DNA from: Pseudonocardia sp. TRM90224
GTDB lineage: Bacteria; Actinomycetota; Actinomycetes; Mycobacteriales; Pseudonocardiaceae
Assembly (NCBI RefSeq): GCF_021245725.1
Contig: NZ_JAJGSX010000018.1
Coordinates: 80,828-144,827 of the forward strand
Length of the DNA stretch: 64,000 bases
Reading direction: 5' to 3'
Made by a program: the position numbers and the translations under genes. The notes below the pieces were generated by a model. That model was given only the letters and a program-made list of their open reading frames with translations, was not told the DNA's origin and searched no databases. How positions within the stretch are numbered: position 1 is the first letter of the stretch; each line of letters opens with the position of its first letter. This document shows, in pieces, positions 8,258 to 16,123 of the stretch.

Positions 8258-9471
8258 GGGCGGCGGATCGGTAGGCGGTCGACGCGGCGCAGTGAGGACC
8301 CCACCGCCCGCTCCACCCCACCGGGCCCCAGCTCGAACTCCGGCCACGCGGCGAGCAGCGCCGCCAGCCCGACCTGCCCTTCGAGCCGGGCGAGCGGCGC
8401 GCCGAGGCAGTGGTGCATGCCGATGCCGAACGCGAGGTGCCGCGCGCCCGTCCTGGTGATCGAGAACCGCTCCGGATCGGGGAACTCGGCGGGATCCCGG
8501 TTCGCCGCGCCCCCGATGAGCACCACTGCCTCCCCCGCCGGCACCGGCACCCCGCCGACCACCATCGGCTCCGTCGTGATCTCGACGCCGTACTGGAACG
8601 ACGGCTCGTACCGCAGGACCTCCTCGACGGCGGCCGGCATCAGCTCCGGTCGGGCGCGCAGCTCGGCCAGCTCCGCCGGGTTGCCCAGCAGCGTCGCGAC
8701 GGCGTTGGCGATCAGCGCCGTCGTCGTCTCGTAGCCGGCGTTGAACAGCAGCAACGCGCTCGACACGATCTCGTCGTCGGTCATCCGGTCGCCGCCGGAC
8801 TCGGCTTGCGCGAGCGCGGTGAGCAGGTCGGGCTTCGGCACCCTGCGCCGCTCCTCGACGAGCCCGAGGAGGTGTTCGGTGGATTCGGCGAGCGCAGCGG
8901 TCGCGGCCGCGAGCACCTCCGGTGTCACCACCGGCGCCCCGGTGGCGCCCATCATCTCCGCGCGCCGGACGGCCGCGGCCCGATCGGCCTCCGGCACCCC
9001 GAGCAGCTCACCGATCAGCGAGCTGGTCAGCGGCAGCGCGAGGTCCGCCACCACGTCCATCTCGTCGCCCGCGGCGGCGACCAGCGCCTTCGCCTTCGCC
9101 TCCAGCCCAGGTCGCAGCGCCGTCACCGACGCCGGTGTGAACGCCATTTGGAACAGCTGGCGCAGCCGCCGGTGCTCCGGGTCGTCCATGAAGACGAACA
9201 TGCTGCGCTGCATCCTGGCGAGCGGCCCGTCGACGCCGTCGAGGTGCTCCTCGGCGAACTGCTCGTAGTCGGGCCGGGCGGCCGGGTTGCTGCTGGCCCG
9301 CGGGTCGAGGTTGACCGCTCGCAGCTCCTGGTAGCCCGTGACGAGCCACAGGCCGTCGTTGCCCAGCAGCACCGGCGACTGCTCACGCAGCTTGCGGTAG
9401 AGCGGGTACGGGTCCTCGCCGGCCAGGTCGACGATCCCGACGTCGGCGGTGGGTACCGAGGCCGTCGTCAC
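8254..9471 (-). CDS. cytochrome P450 monooxygenase
   Basis: 405 aa, a soluble bacterial P450. The I-helix has the canonical NAGYETTTALIAN (about residue 247), the K-helix has EEVLRYE, and the haem loop is FGIGMHHCLGAPLARLE (about 350). All catalytic signatures are intact, unlike the P450 at 796. The GTG start at 9471 overlaps the LLM stop (GTGA), and its own stop overlaps the NuoF-like ATG. The fixed gene order of P450, NuoF-like reductase and ferredoxin suggests a dedicated three-component monooxygenase. The reaction is probably hydroxylation, N-dealkylation or an oxidative opening step of the operon substrate; which one cannot be read from sequence. Confidence 0.93.
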   Translation of the reverse strand: MTTASVPTADVGIVDLAGEDPYPLYRKLREQSPVLLGNDGLWLVTGYQELRAVNLDPRASSNPAARPDYEQFAEEHLDGVDGPLARMQRSMFVFMDDPEHRRLRQLFQMAFTPASVTALRPGLEAKAKALVAAAGDEMDVVADLALPLTSSLIGELLGVPEADRAAAVRRAEMMGATGAPVVTPEVLAAATAALAESTEHLLGLVEERRRVPKPDLLTALAQAESGGDRMTDDEIVSSALLLFNAGYETTTALIANAVATLLGNPAELAELRARPELMPAAVEEVLRYEPSFQYGVEITTEPMVVGGVPVPAGEAVVLIGGAANRDPAEFPDPERFSITRTGARHLAFGIGMHHCLGAPLARLEGQVGLAALLAAWPEFELGPGGVERAVGSSLRRVDRLPIRRP

Positions 9472-10409
9472 GGGCGCACCCGCAGGCCGCGCAGCAGCGC
9501 CGGGATCTCCTCCGGGGGGTTGACCAGCCCGAGCGCGACCTCGTCGATGCCGGTCGCAGCGAAGCGGCCGAGCACGTCCGCGAACGTCTCCGGGGTGGCG
9601 ACCAGCGCGAGCGCCGACACCTTCGCCGTGGTCATCGGGAGCGCGCCGCGGGCCAGCTCGGCCTCGGTGAAGACATCGGGAGCAGTGGTGGCGAACCCGG
9701 CCGGGGCGAACCCCGCGAGGATCGGCGCGATCATCGCCGCGGCGGTGTCCTCGTCCGCCGCGACCGCGCCGAGCACCGTCGCGGAGATCCGGAACGACGA
9801 CCGGTCGCGGCCGGCGTCGACGAGCGTCTTCACCACCGAGTCGACCGTCGAGGCCAGGTACTCCAGCGACGCGCCCGCAGTCAGCGAGACGCCGTCGGCG
9901 ACCCGCGCGGCCAGCTCGAGCATCCGCGGCCGGACTGCCATGAGATCGATCGGCGGCGCCACCGGCGGCGGCGCGAACAGCCGGAAGTCGACGAACCGGT
10001 GCCCCGCGTACTCGCCGTCCACCACCTCACCCGCGAGCAGGCGGCGCAACACCGCCACGAACTCCTCCGCGGTGCGCAGGCCGCGACGGTGGTCGGCGCC
10101 CAGCGTCGCGACCATCAGGGCGTCGCCGAGACCCACCTGCACCCGCACCCGACCCGGCGCGATGGTCGCGAGGTCGGCGAGCTCCATCGCGAACAGCGCG
10201 GGGTGCCGGCTGACCGGCGCGGACCCGACGATCCCCACCTCGATCCCCGAGGTGCTCGACAGCGCGGCTGCCGCCGGCACCACAGCGTCGGTGAACCCGA
10301 GGTGCTCGCACATCCACACGCCGTCGAGCTCGGCGTCCTCCGCCGCCGTCGCCGATCGCAAGGTGGCATCGAGCGGGCCGAACCCGCTGAAACTGAGACT
10401 CAGTCGCAC
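9468..10409 (-). CDS. LLM-class flavin-dependent oxidoreductase (luciferase-like monooxygenase family)
   Basis: 313 aa, a TIM-barrel bacterial-luciferase-like protein. It begins RLSLSFSGFGPLD, has EDAELDGVWMCEHLGFTDAV (conserved strand-helix with the His near the flavin), VRVQVGLGDALMVATLG, and RRLLAGEVVDGEYAGHRF, typical of the coenzyme F420- or FMN-dependent group. In actinomycetes such proteins may use F420 rather than FMN; the sequence does not settle this. The start is GTG 10409. It lies 13 bp after the MFS gene and overlaps the P450 gene, so it belongs to the nine-gene operon. Likely roles are a flavin-dependent monooxygenation or a dehydrogenation. Confidence 0.88.
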   Translation of the reverse strand: MRLSLSFSGFGPLDATLRSATAAEDAELDGVWMCEHLGFTDAVVPAAAALSSTSGIEVGIVGSAPVSRHPALFAMELADLATIAPGRVRVQVGLGDALMVATLGADHRRGLRTAEEFVAVLRRLLAGEVVDGEYAGHRFVDFRLFAPPPVAPPIDLMAVRPRMLELAARVADGVSLTAGASLEYLASTVDSVVKTLVDAGRDRSSFRISATVLGAVAADEDTAAAMIAPILAGFAPAGFATTAPDVFTEAELARGALPMTTAKVSALALVATPETFADVLGRFAATGIDEVALGLVNPPEEIPALLRGLRVRP

Positions 10410-10422
10410 GACGATCGTCCTT

Positions 10423-11694
10423 TCACCGGATCACACGGATCCGGGTGACGGTGAATGCGGCGGCCGCGAGGAACACGGCCGACGCGATGAAGAGGCCGGT
10501 GAAGCCACCACCCACGTTGAGGATCACGGCGCCGAGCGCGGGCCCGGCCAGGCTGGGGAAGGAGTTGGCGCCCTGCAGCACACCGAGCACGCGGGCCCGG
10601 TCCGAGTCGCTCGGCAGGACGTCCGTCGCGACCACGAGGTCGATCGTCGAGTAGATGCCGAAGGCGGTGCCGGCGAGCAGGCCGGTGACGAGGATCCCCG
10701 TCCACGAGGACCACACCAGGTTGACGACGCTGAGCGCGGCGAGCGCGAGCGCGGCGTAGACGATGAACGCCTTGCGGAAGCCGAGCCGGTCCGACAGCAC
10801 GCCGGCCAGCACCGAGGAGATCATCATCGCGGCCGCGTAGTAGGTGGTCATCTCGGCCATCCGGGTGGCCAGCTCGGCCGCGTCGCCGTCGCCGAACCCG
10901 AGCACCTGCTGTGCCCAGTACAGGACGAACCCGAGCGACAACGCGGTGCCGAGGAAGACCAGGAACCGGGTCGCCCACGCCCACCCGACGTCGGGATGGC
11001 GGCGCGGGTCGACCCATATGCAGGCCGTCAACTCCCGCCAGTCCCACGCGCGCGCCGTACCGGTCCGCGTCGGCGGCTCCTTGATCAGCACCAGCATGAC
11101 GAGCGTCGTGAGCACGAGCAGGGTGGCGATCGCGAGGTAGGACTCCAGCACCGCGCCGCCGGCCGCGCTGATCATCCACGTGCCGAGCGCCGGCCCCAGT
11201 GCCGCCGCGATGCCCACCAGACCCGTGACGGTGCCGCGCTTGGCCGTCGGCACCTGGTCGGCGACCAGCGCGAGCGACGCCGCCACCAGCCCGGCGATCC
11301 CGACCTGCAGGAGGCTGAACCCCAGCATCAACGTCGCGATGTCGGCGGCCGCGCCCGAGACGGTCAGTCCCACGGCGGCGGCCAGCCCGCTCGCGGCGGC
11401 CCACGGCCGGCGCCGCCCCCACCGCGAACGGGTGCGGTCCGACGCCATCCCGACCAGCGGCGTCGTGACGATCGCCGCCAGCCCACCCACCGTCGAGACG
11501 ACCGCCAGCGTGGTGGCCCTGCTCTCCCCCGAGAGCAGGGACGACTGCAGCGGCAGCAGGAACTGCAGCGGCGCCAGCAACGCCGTCATCGTCCCAACCG
11601 ACGCCGCCACGAACCCGATGCGGAACCGGACTCCGACCCGCTCGGCCGGCTGCGCCACGACCCCGCCGGCCCCGCCGAGCTCGCCGGCCGTCAC
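10423..11694 (-). CDS. MFS transporter (12-helix), first gene of catabolic operon
   Basis: 423 aa with about twelve hydrophobic segments. Between helices 2 and 3 is SDRTRSRWGRRRPWAAAS, and the equivalent loop in the second half is GVLSDRLGFRKAFIV. The doubled arginine loop is like that of glycoside/proton and DHA1-type carriers. It heads an operon of catabolic enzymes, so uptake of the substrate is more likely than export. The GTG at 11694 is only 26 bp from the divergent TetR start at 11721, so the promoters overlap tightly and one or both transcripts may be leaderless. The substrate is unknown. Confidence 0.85.
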   Translation of the reverse strand: MTAGELGGAGGVVAQPAERVGVRFRIGFVAASVGTMTALLAPLQFLLPLQSSLLSGESRATTLAVVSTVGGLAAIVTTPLVGMASDRTRSRWGRRRPWAAASGLAAAVGLTVSGAAADIATLMLGFSLLQVGIAGLVAASLALVADQVPTAKRGTVTGLVGIAAALGPALGTWMISAAGGAVLESYLAIATLLVLTTLVMLVLIKEPPTRTGTARAWDWRELTACIWVDPRRHPDVGWAWATRFLVFLGTALSLGFVLYWAQQVLGFGDGDAAELATRMAEMTTYYAAAMMISSVLAGVLSDRLGFRKAFIVYAALALAALSVVNLVWSSWTGILVTGLLAGTAFGIYSTIDLVVATDVLPSDSDRARVLGVLQGANSFPSLAGPALGAVILNVGGGFTGLFIASAVFLAAAAFTVTRIRVIR

Positions 11695-11699
11695 CGTCG

Positions 11700-11720
11700 G
11701 TTGCCGTAACGTGTGCGGCC
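11700..11720 (+). promoter_or_regulatory. probable leaderless promoter and operator for TetR/MFS
   Basis: The whole TetR-MFS gap is 26 bp. TAACGT at 11707-11712 is a fair -10 hexamer whose expected start point falls at or next to the TetR GTG (11721), implying a leaderless mRNA. GTTGC-C-GTAAC (11700-11710) is an imperfect palindrome that could be the operator. Both are pattern calls only. Confidence 0.35.
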
Positions 11721-12305
11721 GTGCCGAAGATCGTCGACCACGACGAACGCCGCGAAGAGCTGATCACGGCCACCTGGCGGACGATCCGCAAGCTCGGCAT
11801 CGCCGGCGCGACCACCCGCGAGATCGCGAAGGAAGCCGGCATCGCGCACGGGCTGCTCGCGTACTACTTCGCCGACAAGAACGCGATGCTGGAGGCCGCG
11901 CTCGACCGCGCGTACGTCGTCGCGGCCGAGCAGCTCGTCGCCAGGATCAGCGATCTGACCGGGGTCGCCGCCGTTCGCGAGACGCTCCTGGCCGCGCTCC
12001 CGATCGGCGACAACCGCCCGGAGGTGGAGGTGCTCGTCGCGTCGTGGGGCGCGATGGTCACCGACGAGGCCCAGCGCACCCGCCGGTACACGAGCTTCCG
12101 GGAGTGGCGCGACACGGTGCGGCTGCTGGTCGCCGCCGCCGTCGCTGCCGGCGAGATGACCGCGGAGCAGACCCCCGGCGAGATCGCCGACGCGCTCGTC
12201 GCGCTGGCCGACGGCCTCACGCTGCACGCCGTGATGGCGCCGGCGGACTACCCGGCGCAGCGGCTCGTCGCAACCGTCGACAAGGCGATCGAGCGCTATC
12301 GCTGA
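11721..12305 (+). CDS. TetR-family transcriptional regulator
   Basis: 194 aa. The N-terminal DNA-binding domain has the HTH TTREIAKEAGIAHGLLAYYF, and the C-terminal helical domain is of the BetI type (EVEVLVASWGAMVTDEAQR). It is divergent from the MFS-led operon and convergent with the amidinohydrolase at 12314, 8 bp away. It is very likely the local repressor of the nine-gene operon. Its start and length match the TetR at 2064, suggesting duplication of a regulator for two linked detoxification/catabolic units. Which operon intermediate is the inducer is unknown. Confidence 0.9.
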   Translation: MPKIVDHDERREELITATWRTIRKLGIAGATTREIAKEAGIAHGLLAYYFADKNAMLEAALDRAYVVAAEQLVARISDLTGVAAVRETLLAALPIGDNRPEVEVLVASWGAMVTDEAQRTRRYTSFREWRDTVRLLVAAAVAAGEMTAEQTPGEIADALVALADGLTLHAVMAPADYPAQRLVATVDKAIERYR

Positions 12306-12313
12306 CGGCCCGC

Positions 12314-13195
12314 TCATCCGCGGACGAGCGGCATCGTGGCGCACCGGAACGAGCCCGGCAGCGTGGTGATCTCGGAGACGTCGATCGGGATCGGGGTGAT
12401 GCCGCGGTCGTCGAGCAGCCCGGCGAGCCGGTGCGCACTTTCGCTGACGACGATGGTGTCGGGGCCGAGCGCCACGGTGTTGACCTGCACGTCACGCGCT
12501 TCTTCCGCGGTCGCCTCGATGAGGTCGAAGCGCTTCTCGAGCTCCTTGCGGGCCGCCGGAGTGAACGCCGATGGCGAGAAGATCCCGATCGACGGGGAGG
12601 CCATCGTGAACTTCGTGTCGAGGTGCATCACCCCGCCGTGCGCGAACTCGATGGGCACGACCGCACGCTCGATGCCGGCATCTGCCAGCGCCGTCCGGAA
12701 CGCGGCGACCCCCTGCTCGTCGGTCTCCTCGCCGAGCCCGACCAGCACGTCGGTGTCGGTGACGATGACATCGCCGCCCTCGATCGTCCCGCTCGGCAGC
12801 GTGAGCACCCGCCGCACGCGGTCGTACACGTGCCGCATGCCGGCCTGCTCCGCCCGGCGCCAGGCCTCCCGGGAGCGGGTGCGGATCAGCACGTCGTCGA
12901 CGACGACCGCCAGGTCGCGCGGGTAGAGCTGCAGCGGGACGTCGGGGACGTCCTCGACGGTGTGCACCACGACGTCGAAGCCGCGCAGGACGTCGACGAA
13001 CACCGCGAACTGCTCGGCGGCAACGGCGGCGTCCTGCAGTTCCATCCGGTTGTGCGCCGCGAGCCGGTCATGGGCCGCGCTGGGCTGGACCACCCTGCGG
13101 AAGTCGGCCTCGGTCGCCGGTTTCACGATCCCGACGACGACCTCACGCAGCCGTCCGACGTCGCTGGTGACGCCGATCTCGATCACATCAGACAC
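12314..13195 (-). CDS. amidinohydrolase of the dimethylargininase/arginine deiminase superfamily, copy 2
   Basis: 293 aa and clearly paralogous to the protein at 3477: same length, same opening (IEIGVTSDVGRLREV versus IEIGVSSDVGELREV) and same motif order. Catalytic elements are LYPRDLAVVVDD, GTIEGGDVIV, His in VMHLDTKFT and Cys in GSFRCATMPLVR. Two active-site positions differ from copy 1: TRD becomes PRD, and the residue before the nucleophile Cys is Arg instead of His. The two copies may therefore act on different guanidino compounds. The GTG start follows GGAGGAG and overlaps the alpha/beta hydrolase stop by 8 nt. It closes the Rieske operon. Confidence 0.85.
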   Translation of the reverse strand: MSDVIEIGVTSDVGRLREVVVGIVKPATEADFRRVVQPSAAHDRLAAHNRMELQDAAVAAEQFAVFVDVLRGFDVVVHTVEDVPDVPLQLYPRDLAVVVDDVLIRTRSREAWRRAEQAGMRHVYDRVRRVLTLPSGTIEGGDVIVTDTDVLVGLGEETDEQGVAAFRTALADAGIERAVVPIEFAHGGVMHLDTKFTMASPSIGIFSPSAFTPAARKELEKRFDLIEATAEEARDVQVNTVALGPDTIVVSESAHRLAGLLDDRGITPIPIDVSEITTLPGSFRCATMPLVRG

Positions 13196-13970
13196 GGCTG
13201 CTCTCCTCCGTCGCGATGAACGAACCGATCATTCGGGCGAGCGCGGCCGGCGCCTCGACCATCGGGAGGTGCCCCGCGCCGGGTACGACCTGGAGGTTCG
13301 TGCCCAACGCGGCCGCCGCCTGCTGCGCCGCTTCCGCCGAGCACGTGCGGTCGTGCTGCCCGCGGGCGACGAGCACGGGGCAGAGAGTCCGCTCCGCGGC
13401 CGGGCGGAAGTCCTCCGAGAACCCGGCGATGATCAGCTCGGCGACGGTGTCCTCGGTGTTGTCCAACGCCACCCGGTCGGCCTCCGCGATCCACTCCGGA
13501 TCGGCGCCGGGCGCGAACGTCCACTCCGGGCCGATTGCCGCGAAGAACGCGTGGACACCGACCTCGCGCAGGTAGCCGAGCGCCTGGTCGCGCATCGCGG
13601 GCGCCGGGTCCAGTGCGGTGCCGACGGCGGTCAGCGACTCGACCCGGCCGGGGTGCGCGGCCGCCAGCGCGATGCCGACCGCCCCGCCGAAGGACGAACC
13701 GACGACGTGCGGGTGCGCCCAGCCGAGCCGGTCGAGCACGGCGACGACGTCGGTGACCTGGCGTGCGCTGCCGAGCGGGAGCGCCCGGGTCGACGCGCCG
13801 TGCCCACGCAGGTCGACGGTGGCGACCGGGCGGCCGTCGAACATGGGCACGATCCGCGACCACACGCTCCCAGCGCTGTTCAGCCCATGTAGGAACAGCA
13901 ACGGCGTGCCCGGGCCGTCGCCGTGCACCGTCACCGCGACCGTGCCGCCGGGCACGTCCACCCGGATCAC
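13188..13970 (-). CDS. alpha/beta-hydrolase
   Basis: 260 aa, a single alpha/beta-hydrolase domain. It has the oxyanion loop LFLHGLNSAGSVW, DLRGHGAST, the nucleophile elbow GSSFGGAVG (Ser about residue 95) and the catalytic His in GAGHLPMVEAP. The acid is probably Asp in ARGQHDRTC. It is similar to meta-cleavage hydrolases, ester hydrolases and haloperoxidase-like enzymes. The GTG at 13970 overlaps the Rieske stop (GTGA), so it is coupled to an oxygenase. It could hydrolyse an ester, lactone or C-C bond formed by the oxygenase. The substrate is unknown. Confidence 0.88.
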   Translation of the reverse strand: MIRVDVPGGTVAVTVHGDGPGTPLLFLHGLNSAGSVWSRIVPMFDGRPVATVDLRGHGASTRALPLGSARQVTDVVAVLDRLGWAHPHVVGSSFGGAVGIALAAAHPGRVESLTAVGTALDPAPAMRDQALGYLREVGVHAFFAAIGPEWTFAPGADPEWIAEADRVALDNTEDTVAELIIAGFSEDFRPAAERTLCPVLVARGQHDRTCSAEAAQQAAAALGTNLQVVPGAGHLPMVEAPAALARMIGSFIATEESSRV

Positions 13971-15199
13971 GTGGCCGGCCCTTCGAGCGGGACGTACGCC
14001 ATCACGTTGCGCTGGAAGTCCTGGATGCCGTGCTCGTAGCGGTGCGCGATCGGGCCGACCGAGAACTTCGGCGAGCGCAGGCCGCGCTGCACCGACTCCG
14101 CGCAGAAGACGTCCTCCTCCGGGACGGTCATCTTCTTGCCCTTGCGCAGCGCCGCCATCAGCGACGCTGAGTCGCGATCACCGGCGCGCACGCTCGCGGT
14201 GACGTCGACCGCGGCGTCCTTGACCCGGGCGGCCGTCCGCCCGACGAGCCCGCGCATCGCCGAGAGCACCATCTTCGTGCTGGTGCCGGGCGCGACCCTG
14301 GCGCGCAGCTCGAACGTCGTGGTCTCCGGGCCGGTCGGCACGATCTCGGCCGACGCCCAGTAGGTGGCCCCGGTCAGCACGAACAGGTTCGGGAAGATCA
14401 GCCCGTACGACGACCCGTACCAGCGGGGATCGTCGAACAGCGGTCGCATGCCGCTCCTGACGTCGTCCGGCGGCAGCTGCCCCGGCAGCTTCGGCGGCTC
14501 GTAGAAGAACCAGTGCCGGGGCGCGCACGCGCGCTGCTCCTGGCGCTTGTGGTCCATGCTCGCGAGGTTCTCCGCGTGCACGTACCCGAGGTGGTAGTTG
14601 TCGAGCGCGCCCTCCATGAACACCTTCCAGTTGCACTTCACGTCGTGCTTCTCGCCGGCGGCCGGCTCGACGAGCCGGGTGATGTCGCCGTAGGGCGCGA
14701 GGTGCGCCGGCAGCTCGCCGAGCCACTCGCTGAACGGCTGCGCGTCGGGGTCGGGGTGGACGAACACCAGCCCGCGCCACACCGCGAGCGATGCGCGGTG
14801 CAGGCCCAGCTTCGAGCGGTCGAGCTGCTTGCCGATCTCGTTGCGCTGGGTGACGGCGAGCAGGCAGCCGTCGAGCCCGTAGGTCCAGTTGTGGAACGGG
14901 CAGACGATCTGCCGCTCGACCCGACCGTCCCCCGGCAGCACGGCTGCGCCCCGGTGGCGGCAGACGTTGTGGAAGGCGCGCAGCGTGCCGTCGTGGTCGC
15001 GCACGACGACCAGCGGATGGCGGCCGACCTGGACCGAGCGGTATGAGCCGGGCCTGCCGAACTCGTCGGTCGGCCCGAGGTAGCGCCAGGTGCGGCTGAA
15101 CAGCTCGGTCTGCTCGCGCTCGTACCACTCCTGCTCGAAGTACGTGCTCGGCGGCAGGAGCTGGTTGGCCCCCACGCCGCGGACGGCCGCGCCGGTCAT
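13967..15199 (-). CDS. Rieske non-haem iron oxygenase, alpha subunit
   Basis: 410 aa, the usual size for a ring-hydroxylating oxygenase alpha subunit. The Rieske [2Fe-2S] ligands are CRHRG (about residue 81) and CPFHNW (about 100). The mononuclear iron site is LDNYHLGYVH (bridging Asp and two His), with a C-terminal EDVFCAESVQRGL supplying the third ligand and the quaternary Gln. It dihydroxylates, mono-oxygenates or demethylates an aromatic or quaternary-ammonium compound. No reductase or ferredoxin gene is adjacent, so it must borrow one, perhaps from the 7-8 kb region. It heads a three-gene operon and diverges from an SDR across an AT-rich repeat region. Confidence 0.92.
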   Translation of the reverse strand: MTGAAVRGVGANQLLPPSTYFEQEWYEREQTELFSRTWRYLGPTDEFGRPGSYRSVQVGRHPLVVVRDHDGTLRAFHNVCRHRGAAVLPGDGRVERQIVCPFHNWTYGLDGCLLAVTQRNEIGKQLDRSKLGLHRASLAVWRGLVFVHPDPDAQPFSEWLGELPAHLAPYGDITRLVEPAAGEKHDVKCNWKVFMEGALDNYHLGYVHAENLASMDHKRQEQRACAPRHWFFYEPPKLPGQLPPDDVRSGMRPLFDDPRWYGSSYGLIFPNLFVLTGATYWASAEIVPTGPETTTFELRARVAPGTSTKMVLSAMRGLVGRTAARVKDAAVDVTASVRAGDRDSASLMAALRKGKKMTVPEEDVFCAESVQRGLRSPKFSVGPIAHRYEHGIQDFQRNVMAYVPLEGPAT

Positions 15200-15235
15200 G
15201 TCACACCCTCTTCGTTGGCCAGCTGTTCAAGAACA

Positions 15236-15274
15236 AGAATAAACGTACCTCCATATTTTTATTCTGTCGAGGTA
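15236..15274. promoter_or_regulatory. nested inverted repeats between Rieske and SDR genes
   Basis: An AT-rich island in a GC-rich genome. AGAATAAA (15236-15243) is inverted as TTTATTCT (15258-15265). Interleaved with it, TACCTC (15246-15251) is inverted as GAGGTA (15269-15274). The spot is the divergent Rieske/SDR promoter region, so this is a likely operator. No regulator gene is adjacent. Confidence 0.45.
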
Positions 15275-15284
15275 GGTTGCCGAA

Positions 15285-16046
15285 GTGGATCTCTTCACGT
15301 TGGACGGCAAGACCGCCGTCGTCACCGGCGGCACCCGCGGGATCGGCCTCATGATCGCGAAGGGGCTGCTGCGGGCCGGCGCCGATCAGGTCGTCGTGAG
15401 CTCGCGCAAGGCCGACGCCGGCGAGGCCGCAGTGCGGGAGCTGGCGCCGTACGGCAAGGCCGTCTCGATCCCGGCCGACCTGTCGCGGGAGGACGAATGC
15501 GTGCGGCTGGCGGCCGAGGTCGCGGCACTGACCGACCGCGTGCACGTGCTCGTCAACAACGCGGGGGCGGCGTGGGGCGCGCCGCTGGAGCAGTTCCCGG
15601 CGCTGGGCTGGGACAAGGTGCTCGACCTGAACCTCAAGTCGCCGTTCTACCTGACCCGCGCGCTGCTGCCGGTGCTGGAGGCGGCGGCGAGCGCCGACGA
15701 CCCGGCCCGGGTGATCAACATCGGCAGCATCGACGGGCTGCGCACCCCGTCGCTCCCGACGTACTCATACTCGGCGAGCAAGGCAGGGGTCCACCAGCTC
15801 ACGCGGGTGCTCGCCCGCGAGCTCGGACCGCGCAACATCACCGTCAACGCGATCGCGCCGGGCCCGTTCGACACGAAGATGGTGTCGTCGCTCGACAAGG
15901 ACCAGGCCGCGTCGCTCTCACCGCTGGGCCGGATCGGCCGCGACGACGACATGGCGGGCATCGCGGTCTTCCTGTCGAGCCGCGCCGGCGCCTACGTCAC
16001 GGGCGCCGTCATCCCGGTCGACGGCGGCCTCACCACAACCACCTGA
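15285..16046 (+). CDS. short-chain dehydrogenase/reductase
   Basis: 253 aa, a classical SDR with a Rossmann fold. The cofactor motif is TGGTRGIG (residues 12-19), followed by VNNAGAAWG, catalytic Ser in NIGSIDG, and YSYSASKAG (Tyr-x3-Lys). The C-terminal IPVDGGL is typical. Asp is absent and VSSRK follows beta-2, which favours NADPH. It diverges from the Rieske operon and may oxidise the diol or alcohol formed there. It starts at GTG 15285, with the conserved DGKTAVVTG following at the expected distance. A palindromic element begins 1 nt after its stop. Confidence 0.88.
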   Translation: MDLFTLDGKTAVVTGGTRGIGLMIAKGLLRAGADQVVVSSRKADAGEAAVRELAPYGKAVSIPADLSREDECVRLAAEVAALTDRVHVLVNNAGAAWGAPLEQFPALGWDKVLDLNLKSPFYLTRALLPVLEAAASADDPARVINIGSIDGLRTPSLPTYSYSASKAGVHQLTRVLARELGPRNITVNAIAPGPFDTKMVSSLDKDQAASLSPLGRIGRDDDMAGIAVFLSSRAGAYVTGAVIPVDGGLTTTT

Positions 16047-16047
16047 C

Positions 16048-16119
16048 GAACTTCCCCACCGTTTTGCCAACCTGCACACCCAAAACGGCGTGCAAGTAGG
16101 CAAAACGGTGGGGAACTTC
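16048..16119. repeat. palindromic element, CCCCACCGTTTTG family, subtype A (copy 1)
   Basis: 72 bp lying between convergent genes, 1 nt after the SDR stop. Left arm reads GAACTTCCCCACCGTTTTG then CCAACCTGCAC; right arm reads GTGCAAGTAGG then CAAAACGGTGGGGAACTTC. The arms pair almost fully, with mismatches kept in other subtype A copies. It could act as a bidirectional terminator. Confidence 0.9.
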
Positions 16120-16123
16120 TACG

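Noticed and set aside
8410..11709. Open frame of 1099 codons on the plus strand
   Set aside because: It lies antisense to well-supported P450, LLM and MFS genes and has the low-complexity composition of GC-rich shadow frames.
1..16000. Secondary-metabolite biosynthetic cluster
   Set aside because: P450s, SnoaL-fold and MFS genes suggested it, but there is no polyketide, peptide, terpene or other core synthase. Hydrolases and regulators fit catabolism better.
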